Shown piece after piece: positions 7,031 through 11,695 of a stretch of DNA of 11,695 bases. How positions within the stretch are numbered: position 1 is the first letter of the stretch; the number at the start of each line of letters is the position of its first letter. The notes beneath the pieces were generated by a model. The model ran no database searches. It saw nothing but the letters and a program-made list of their open reading frames with translations, and was not told the DNA's origin. Source of the DNA: an uncultured beta proteobacterium (GTDB lineage Bacteria > Pseudomonadota > Gammaproteobacteria > Burkholderiales > Burkholderiaceae_C); NCBI GenBank assembly GCA_903944555.1, contig CAJASG010000275.1, positions 1 through 11,695 of the forward strand, given 5' to 3'. A program made the translations under genes and the position numbers.

Positions 7031-7515
7031 CAGTCGCGGAAGTTGTCAAACGTCAAAGGCAAATCCGTCATTTCCTTCTTGATCAGTGCCATGGCGGCCT
7101 GCAGGTCGTCGCGCTTGGCGCCGGTGACGCGCACTTTTTCTTCCTGAATGGCGGCCTGTACTTTGAGCTTGCTGTCTTTGATCATGCGCTGGATTTTCTT
7201 GGCCACTTCGGTCTCAATGCCGTTGCGTACCTTGATGACGCATTTGACCTTGTCGCCACCGATTTTCTGCACATCGCCGATGTCCAGAAAGCGCACATCC
7301 ACAGCGGCTTTGGTGAGCTTGTTGCGCAGCACGTCTTCGATCTGCGTCAGCTGAAAGTCGGCATTGCCGATGAGCGTGATCTCTTTGTCCTTGAGCTCAA
7401 CCGAGGCGGGTGTGCCCTTGAAATCAAAGCGGGTGGCGATTTCTTTGGCGGTGTTTTCCACCCCGTGTTTCACATTCACCATGTTGGCGTCGCAAACAGT
7501 ATCAAAAGAAGGCAT
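7030..7515 (-). CDS. yajQ: YajQ family nucleotide-binding protein
   Basis: A 161-residue cytoplasmic protein of the usual YajQ length. It opens with [34 protein letters not shown] and continues through [41 protein letters not shown] to the conserved ending [10 protein letters not shown]. YajQ folds into two ferredoxin-like domains that bind nucleic acid or nucleotide; the Xanthomonas homologue is a c-di-GMP effector working with a LysR-type regulator. It is the first gene of the minus-strand unit and overlaps the protease gene by one base. It is transcribed divergently from murB across 123 bases. I could not identify a convincing ribosome binding site before the ATG. Confidence 0.96.
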   Translation of the reverse strand: MPSFDTVCDANMVNVKHGVENTAKEIATRFDFKGTPASVELKDKEITLIGNADFQLTQIEDVLRNKLTKAAVDVRFLDIGDVQKIGGDKVKCVIKVRNGIETEVAKKIQRMIKDSKLKVQAAIQEEKVRVTGAKRDDLQAAMALIKKEMTDLPLTFDNFRD

Positions 7516-7602
7516 TTTTGTTCAGCAGAGTTTTGCGCCACCCGCATCGGTCCCGGGTTGTGCGCGGTTGAATGACTAGGCCATGACCGACCTGGCCTGC
7601 GC

Positions 7603-7621
7603 GGGAGGCGTCAAGCCTCCC
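7603..7621. repeat. Perfect inverted repeat upstream of murB
   Basis: GGGAGGC, a 5-base spacer GTCAA, and GCCTCCC form a perfect 7-bp dyad in the yajQ/murB divergent gap, ending 17 bases before the murB ATG. No T run follows, so it does not look like a terminator. It may be an operator or a 5' hairpin. Confidence 0.5.
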
Positions 7622-7626
7622 AATGC

Positions 7627-7638
7627 GACAATCCAGCC
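7627..7638 (+). promoter_or_regulatory. Possible -10 element giving a leaderless murB transcript
   Basis: GACAAT (7627-7632) lies 6 bases before the murB ATG at 7639, where a -10 box would place transcription start at or next to the start codon. No ribosome binding site is present and no good -35 box is visible. Confidence 0.3.
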
Positions 7639-8706
7639 ATGTTAGTCGAGAAAAACGTCCCACTCCAAGCTTTTAACACCTTCCACATCGTGGCCAAGGC
7701 CCACACCCTGGCGCGCATTGCCACCGAAGCCGATGTGCTCGCGCTGCTGGAGCATCCCGAATGGGGTGTTTGCCCCAAGCTGGTGCTGGGGGGCGGCAGC
7801 AATATAGTGCTTACGGGCGACGTCAAACCCCTGGTGCTCAAGGTTGAGGTCATGGGGCGACGCTTGCTGCACGAGACCGCAAAAGCCTATGTGGTGGAAG
7901 CCGGTGCCGGGGAGAGTTGGCACGATTTCGTCACCTGGACGCTGCAACAAGGCTACCCGGGGCTGGAGAACATGGCGCTGATTCCCGGCACGGTGGGCGC
8001 GTCCCCGGTGCAAAACGTGGGCGCCTATGGGGTTGAGCTGCAAGACCGCTTTGAGTCGCTGGACGCGGTGGACCTGCAGACCGGCAAAGTATTCACCCTG
8101 AATGCCGCCCAATGCGCCTTTGGCTACCGGGATTCGATTTTCAAACATGGCCCCGGTACCGGTTTAACGGATGCCGACCTGGCGGGCCACCGGGCACTGG
8201 GTTTGAAGGACCGTGCCCTGATTCTGCGTGTGCGTTTCAGCCTGCCCAAGCCCTGGAAGGCGGTGTTGGGCTATGCCGACATTGAGAAGAAAATGGCCGA
8301 GCATGGCTGCACGCAGCCCAGCGCACAACAAATTTTTGATTGGGTGTGTGAAATCCGCCGCGCCAAGCTGCCCGACCCGCAGGTCATCGGCAATGCGGGG
8401 AGTTTCTTCAAAAACCCCACCGTCACCGCCGAGCAGTGCGCGGACATCATCGCCCGCGACCCCAAAGTTGTGCACTACCGGCTGGCCGATGGCTCGGTCA
8501 AACTGGCCGCCGGCTGGTTGATTGACTCCTGTGGCTGGCGTGGCAAGACCGTGGGGCAAGCGGGGGTCTATGAGAAACAGGCGCTGGTGCTGGTGAACCG
8601 CGGTGGCGCCACCGGGGGCGAGGTCATGACGCTGGCCAAGGCTATACAGACCAGCGTGTACGAGCGTTTTGGCATTGTGCTGGAGCCCGAGCCGGTGGTC
8701 GTTTGA
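7639..8706 (+). CDS. murB: UDP-N-acetylenolpyruvoylglucosamine reductase MurB
   Basis: A 355-residue cytoplasmic FAD enzyme that reduces UDP-GlcNAc-enolpyruvate with NADPH to UDP-MurNAc for peptidoglycan synthesis. It is the E. coli-like type I form (342 residues there). FAD-binding segments are KLVLGGGSNIV (47-57) and PGLENMALIPGTVGASPVQNVGAYG (107-131). The substrate and catalytic residues match: Tyr163-Arg164 in GYRDSIFK, Ser255 in GNAGSFFKNP (the proton donor in E. coli is Ser229), and a Glu in LEPEP near the end (349/351). The type I signature LAAGWLIDSCGWRGKTVG is present. The start is the first ATG giving the family beginning (VPLQAFNTFHIVAKA). It is alone on its strand, divergent from yajQ, and has no ribosome binding site. 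Confidence 0.97.
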   Translation: MLVEKNVPLQAFNTFHIVAKAHTLARIATEADVLALLEHPEWGVCPKLVLGGGSNIVLTGDVKPLVLKVEVMGRRLLHETAKAYVVEAGAGESWHDFVTWTLQQGYPGLENMALIPGTVGASPVQNVGAYGVELQDRFESLDAVDLQTGKVFTLNAAQCAFGYRDSIFKHGPGTGLTDADLAGHRALGLKDRALILRVRFSLPKPWKAVLGYADIEKKMAEHGCTQPSAQQIFDWVCEIRRAKLPDPQVIGNAGSFFKNPTVTAEQCADIIARDPKVVHYRLADGSVKLAAGWLIDSCGWRGKTVGQAGVYEKQALVLVNRGGATGGEVMTLAKAIQTSVYERFGIVLEPEPVVV

Positions 8707-8749
8707 ACAGCATTTGACCCCGCGCACCCTTGTGTTTTGGGGAAGCGGC

Positions 8750-8761
8750 TAGATTCGGGGC
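8750..8761 (+). promoter_or_regulatory. Possible -10 element giving a leaderless transcript
   Basis: TAGATT (8750-8755) stands 6 bases before the ATG at 8762, the same spacing as at murB. The intervening CGGGGC is not a good ribosome binding site. A -35 is not clear: TTGTGT (8730-8735) is only 14 bases upstream of the -10. Confidence 0.3.
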
Positions 8762-9709
8762 ATGAAAAACATATTTGTACTCGGCGGTTCAGGGTTTGTT
8801 GGTGCCCATGTGTGCGAAAAGCTGGTGCGCCAGGGCTGGCATGTCACGGTGCCGACCCGCAGGCGCTCCAATGCCCGCAATGTGCAGCCCTTGCCCTTTG
8901 TAACGGTACTGGATTTGGATGTGCACGACGAAGCGGCACTCACCCAGGCCATGGCGGGCCATGACGCGGTGGTGAACCTGGTTGCCATATTGCACGGCAC
9001 GCCCGAGGCGTTTCAAAAAGTCCATGTGGATCTGCCGCAAAAAATTGCCAGAGCCTGTGTTGCGAGCGGGGTGAAACAACTGGTGCATGTGAGCGCGCTG
9101 GGGGTCAATGGACCCCAGCCTGAAGCGGCGCCATCGAATTACCTGCGCAGCAAAGGGCAGGGCGAGGCCGTGCTGGTGCAGGCGGCGGGCGAGGGTGTGG
9201 GTGCGGCGTTTGGTTTGACAATACTGCGCCCAAGTGTGATTTTTGGCGCAGAGGACCAATTCTTGAACCTGTTTGCCAAGCTGCAAAAGGTGTTCCCCGT
9301 GATGCCCTTGGCCGGCTCCCACGCCCGGTTTCAGCCCGTGTGGGTGCAGGACGTGGCCTTGGCAGTCGTGCGAAGTTTGGAGCGAAACAACGCCTCCGGC
9401 CCCACTCCCTGTGTGGTGGAAGTCTGCGGGCCCGATATCTTCACCCTGAAACAATTGGTACAACTGTCCGCCCAACTGGCGGGTGTGAACGAAGGGCGGG
9501 GCCGCCCTGTCATCCCGCTGCCCCTGTGGATGGGCCGCATGCAGGCTCTGATGCTGGAACTGGCCCCCGGCCCCACCCTGATGAGCCGCGACAACCTGGA
9601 CTCCATGCGCACGGACAACGTGGCCACCGGCCTCCTGCCGGGCTTGGAATCGCTGGGTATTAAAGCTGCGGCCCTCAGACCCATCGCCGCCGAGTACCTG
9701 GGGCGTTAG
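8762..9709 (+). CDS. NAD(P)-binding epimerase/dehydrogenase, complex I NDUFA9-like
   Basis: A 315-residue atypical short-chain dehydrogenase. The N-terminal Rossmann fold has GGSGFVGAH (8-16) for the dinucleotide phosphate, with RRR at 33-35 that could favour NADP. Residues DLDVHDE and VNLVAILHG are typical of the extended SDR class, and Ser111 with Tyr127-x3-Lys131 (NYLRSK) forms the catalytic-type triad. ILRPSVIFGAEDQFLNLF and RFQPVWVQDVALAV are hallmark phrases of bacterial proteins related to the mitochondrial complex I accessory subunit NDUFA9. In bacteria these are not complex I subunits; suggested roles include quinone- or lipid-related metabolism. It follows murB by 55 bases on the same strand but may have its own promoter. 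Confidence 0.9.
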   Translation: MKNIFVLGGSGFVGAHVCEKLVRQGWHVTVPTRRRSNARNVQPLPFVTVLDLDVHDEAALTQAMAGHDAVVNLVAILHGTPEAFQKVHVDLPQKIARACVASGVKQLVHVSALGVNGPQPEAAPSNYLRSKGQGEAVLVQAAGEGVGAAFGLTILRPSVIFGAEDQFLNLFAKLQKVFPVMPLAGSHARFQPVWVQDVALAVVRSLERNNASGPTPCVVEVCGPDIFTLKQLVQLSAQLAGVNEGRGRPVIPLPLWMGRMQALMLELAPGPTLMSRDNLDSMRTDNVATGLLPGLESLGIKAAALRPIAAEYLGR

Positions 9710-9752
9710 CGGCTGCCTAACAAATATTTCCGTTCAGATCGCCACAGAGCTT

Positions 9753-9758
9753 GAGGAG
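9753..9758 (+). promoter_or_regulatory. Strong ribosome binding site before a 61-codon ORF
   Basis: GAGGAG lies 5 bases before the ATG at 9764. It is the best ribosome binding site between 8700 and 10800 and supports translation of the small ORF that follows. Confidence 0.5.
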
Positions 9759-9763
9759 AGTCC

Positions 9764-9949
9764 ATGGCTATTTTTCAAGATGGTGAGGCGACGATGGTTT
9801 TGATTGATGTCAAGAGTTGCGAGGAGCGTGAAAGCACGATGGCCTGTTCGAACCGTTGGGCTTGGGCAATGCAGGGGTTGCTCTATTTAGCCGCTGGAAG
9901 TTGCGGGCATTACCAGCTTGCGCCAAGCAGTCAATTGGGTGTGCAATGA
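9764..9949 (+). CDS. Small ORF of unknown function, coupled to the flavin-binding gene
   Basis: A 61-residue ORF that I do not recognise. It has a strong ribosome binding site, and its TGA (9947-9949) overlaps the ATG (9946-9948) of the following gene as ATGA, a classic translational-coupling arrangement. The sequence has an acidic first half (DGEATMVLIDVKSCEERES) and a hydrophobic, Trp-containing middle (NRWAWAMQGLLYLAAGSC), with three Cys. It could be a short leader ORF that delivers ribosomes to the next gene, a small membrane peptide, or a chance frame. Base composition is less GC-rich than the surrounding genes. It occupies most of the gap between 9710 and 9945, where I see nothing else. 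Confidence 0.4.
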   Translation: MAIFQDGEATMVLIDVKSCEERESTMACSNRWAWAMQGLLYLAAGSCGHYQLAPSSQLGVQ

Positions 9950-10425
9950 CATCTACCGCCTCGATCCGGGATAACATCCAGAACCTGCTAAATACCATTG
10001 GTTTTGCCGTACTTGCCACAGAAAATGCAGGGCAACCCCACACCAGTTTGATTGCCATCACGCCAGTCGATGAAGGGCAACGGCTGGTTTTTGCCACCTA
10101 CCGCAACACCCGAAAATTCACCAACCTGATGCAAAACCAGCGGGTGTCGGTGCTAATAGATGGAAGCAGCAGCGCAAGCCCCGGGGGCACATCGACCCGC
10201 TTTGTTCTGAGTGCCGTAGGGCGCGTGCAAGAAATCAATGTCACCACGCAGCCCCACCTGCTGGGTGCCCACTTGCAAAGGCACCCCGACCTTGCGACGT
10301 TCACGCAAACGCCAGACTGTGTGCTACTTGAGGTGGTGGTTGAGGCCTACCAAGTGGTGCACGGCATCGACGACGTCACCTGGTGGCGCGTGGAAGACCT
10401 GAAAAGTCACCCTGACAAAGGTTAA
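9946..10425 (+). CDS. Pyridoxamine 5'-phosphate oxidase-like flavin-binding protein
   Basis: A 159-residue cytoplasmic protein with the split-barrel PNPOx-like fold. The opening helix (SIRDNIQNLLNTIGFAVLAT) and the strands ENAGQPHTSLIAITPVDEG, LVFATYRNTRKFTNLMQNQRVSVLID and LSAVGRVQEI follow the usual order of the family, with R-N-T-R-K at the site where FMN or F420 phosphate is often held. A C-terminal part, LLEVVVEAYQVVHGIDDVTWWRV, completes the barrel. The frame is open upstream to a TTG at 9856, but the ATG at 9946 gives the family-like beginning (MTSTASIRDN) and overlaps the preceding small ORF stop. It has no ribosome binding site of its own. The enzyme activity and substrate are unknown; it need not act on pyridoxamine phosphate. 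Confidence 0.88.
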   Translation: MTSTASIRDNIQNLLNTIGFAVLATENAGQPHTSLIAITPVDEGQRLVFATYRNTRKFTNLMQNQRVSVLIDGSSSASPGGTSTRFVLSAVGRVQEINVTTQPHLLGAHLQRHPDLATFTQTPDCVLLEVVVEAYQVVHGIDDVTWWRVEDLKSHPDKG

Positions 10426-10480
10426 AGCTGAGCGTTTTGCGTGCTCAAGTTGCCAATTTCGTCACTCGGCGTCCGGTCGA

Positions 10481-10666
10481 TCACCGTGATTCAGGGGTTG
10501 AACTGTCCGCGGGCATCGCCAAATCGGAAGCAGAGCTGGCGGGAGGCAGCGCGTCGGCGGGTGGACGGCACATTTTTTCTCCATCCCACTGTTGCCCGCA
10601 CCAACACCGGCCACGGGCGTCAATGATGCAGGTTCCCGTGCCACAGCAGCGCTCGTCATCTTGCAT
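10481..10666 (-). CDS. Small cysteine-rich protein of unknown function
   Basis: A 61-residue protein on the minus strand starting at the ATG at 10666-10664. The first half carries a compact Cys pattern: CCGTGTCIID (Cys7, Cys8, Cys13), GRCWCGQQWDGEKMC (Cys21, Cys23, Cys33), with Trp22 and Trp27. This CC-x4-C-x7-C-x-C-x9-C arrangement looks like a metal or iron-sulphur site. The last 28 residues are a Pro/Ala/Ser tail. I believe similar short proteins occur in Comamonadaceae, but I recall no function. The frame is open a further 300 bases upstream, but that part overlaps the TIGR02450 gene on the other strand and looks non-coding. It converges on the PNPOx-like gene and diverges from the TIGR02450 gene. 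No strong ribosome binding site is visible. Confidence 0.6.
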   Translation of the reverse strand: MQDDERCCGTGTCIIDARGRCWCGQQWDGEKMCRPPADALPPASSASDLAMPADSSTPESR

Positions 10667-10708
10667 GGTTAGATCTCGATAGGTAATGGGGGAGTCGTGC
10701 GTGAATGC

Positions 10709-10740
10709 CCACACAACCCCTCCAGATGAGGGCGGTGTGG
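10709..10740. repeat. Imperfect 32-bp inverted repeat in a divergent promoter region
   Basis: CCACAC (10709-10714) pairs with GTGTGG (10735-10740), and inside it CCCTC (10718-10722) pairs with GAGGG (10728-10732) around a 5-base loop. It lies in the 146-base gap between the divergent Cys-rich and TIGR02450 genes and may be a protein-binding site or an RNA hairpin. The rest of the gap (10667-10812) shows no clear promoter. Confidence 0.35.
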
Positions 10741-10812
10741 CAGCTTCCATCGCTACACGGAATTTTGACCTGTTCCGAGTTTTCCCCTTCGGCTTGAGGA
10801 TATTGAATCGAC

Positions 10813-11055
10813 ATGACCCCCTTGCATCCCAAAAAGCTGCTGCTGACCAAATGGACTGCTGTGCAGCCGATAGCCAAAAACAAGCATTTCCTGGTGTCGC
10901 GGGTGATAGAGCCCGAGCTACCGGAACTGGCAATTGAGTGGGTTGAATTGGAAGCGGTGTATTCAAAAACCGTCACACGCATTCACTGGCGCCAGCTGCA
11001 AGACGAGACACTTTGGCGCAGGGGTTGGCAGAGCGCCGTTAGCCAGCAGCTCTAA
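10813..11055 (+). CDS. TIGR02450-type Trp-rich small protein
   Basis: An 80-residue protein of the small Trp-rich family known as TIGR02450, whose function is unknown. The family phrases are clear: PKKLLLTKWTAVQP (6-19), KNKHFLVSRVIEPE (22-35), VELEAVYSKTV (44-54), the Trp59 in HWRQL, and the C-terminal LWRRGW (67-72). The length is typical. The ATG at 10813 begins the family-like MTPLHPKKL; the nearest ribosome-binding-like GAGGA (10796-10800) is 12 bases away, so initiation is weak or unusual. It is divergent from the Cys-rich gene and convergent with argG. Confidence 0.85.
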   Translation: MTPLHPKKLLLTKWTAVQPIAKNKHFLVSRVIEPELPELAIEWVELEAVYSKTVTRIHWRQLQDETLWRRGWQSAVSQQL

Positions 11056-11117
11056 AACCAAACCCCCGATCACCAGTTAACGCGCTGGCCTCGCTCATCG
11101 TCGAGTGCGGGTTGCGC

Positions 11118-11152
11118 CGCCTGGGGCGAAGCAAAATCATGCTGCCCAGGCG
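11118..11152. terminator. Inverted repeat between convergent genes, possible terminator
   Basis: CGCCTGGG (11118-11125) and CCCAGGCG (11145-11152) form a perfect 8-bp stem, with a second 4-bp pairing AGCA / TGCT (11130-11133, 11140-11143) inside. It lies in the 106-base gap between the stops of the TIGR02450 gene (+) and argG (-). The placement suits a shared terminator, but no T run follows on either side. Confidence 0.45.
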
Positions 11153-11161
11153 AGCCCCGAT

Positions 11162-11695
<534 letters not shown>

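Noticed and set aside
8789..9475. 228-codon frame on the - strand
   Set aside because: It is antisense to the well-supported NDUFA9-like gene and has no domain.
9856..9945. Extended TTG start for the PNPOx-like gene
   Set aside because: The extra 30 residues do not resemble the family. The ATG at 9946 gives a normal N-terminus and forms an ATGA overlap with the preceding ORF.
10429..10447. TGAGC / GCTCA hairpin after the PNPOx-like gene
   Set aside because: A 5-bp stem with a 9-base loop and no following T run is too weak to call a terminator.
10437..10682. 81-codon + strand frame downstream of the PNPOx-like gene
   Set aside because: It is antisense to the Cys-rich gene, has no ribosome binding site, and its product shows no pattern.
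10667..10966. N-terminal 100 codons of the minus-strand frame that ends in the Cys-rich protein
   Set aside because: This part overlaps the TIGR02450 gene in antisense and shows no conserved-looking sequence. The ATG at 10666 immediately precedes the ordered Cys motif, so the shorter protein is preferred.

Overview
The window is about 62% GC by eye and reads as a betaproteobacterial chromosome, most likely Comamonadaceae (Rhodoferax/Polaromonas/Acidovorax-like). The main clues are the protein flavours (E. coli-type ArgG, YajQ, PlsY, Tas-like reductase, a TIGR02450-type Trp-rich small protein) and two copies of a short dispersed repeat, with a core like TGCGCA-N7-CGGGGGC, that I remember as common in these genomes. 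It is mostly housekeeping sequence. I see no transposase, integrase, CRISPR array, rRNA or tRNA.

Layout. On the + strand (1-4587): the 3' end of an AMP-forming acyl-CoA synthetase, which overlaps a membrane-anchored glycine-rich-domain protein; a Tas-like aldo/keto reductase; then a compact run of SPOR-domain lipoprotein, YbaK-type Cys-tRNA deacylase and PlsY. On the - strand (7515 down to 4619): a tightly packed four-gene unit of yajQ, a periplasmic retropepsin-like protease, a degenerate HD-domain (HD-GYP-like) protein and a solute-binding protein with no transporter partner. On the + strand again (7639-9709): murB and an NDUFA9-like NAD(P)-binding protein. Then come a 61-codon ORF of unknown nature coupled by an ATGA overlap to a PNPOx-like flavin-binding protein (+), a small cysteine-rich protein (-), a TIGR02450 Trp-rich small protein (+), and the 3' part of argG entering from the right edge (-).

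How the genes relate. PlsY (phospholipid synthesis), MurB (peptidoglycan precursors) and the SPOR lipoprotein (peptidoglycan binding) are envelope genes. YbaK proofreads mischarged tRNA. The yajQ unit is the most suggestive group: YajQ homologues bind c-di-GMP, and here yajQ lies two genes upstream of a protein with an HD-GYP-like fold that has lost the HD dyad, and three upstream of an orphan sensor-like solute-binding protein.

Most notable points: one copy of the dispersed repeat sits in frame inside the acyl-CoA synthetase and is translated; the small Cys-rich gene could easily be missed; and murB and the NDUFA9-like gene have possible leaderless promoters.
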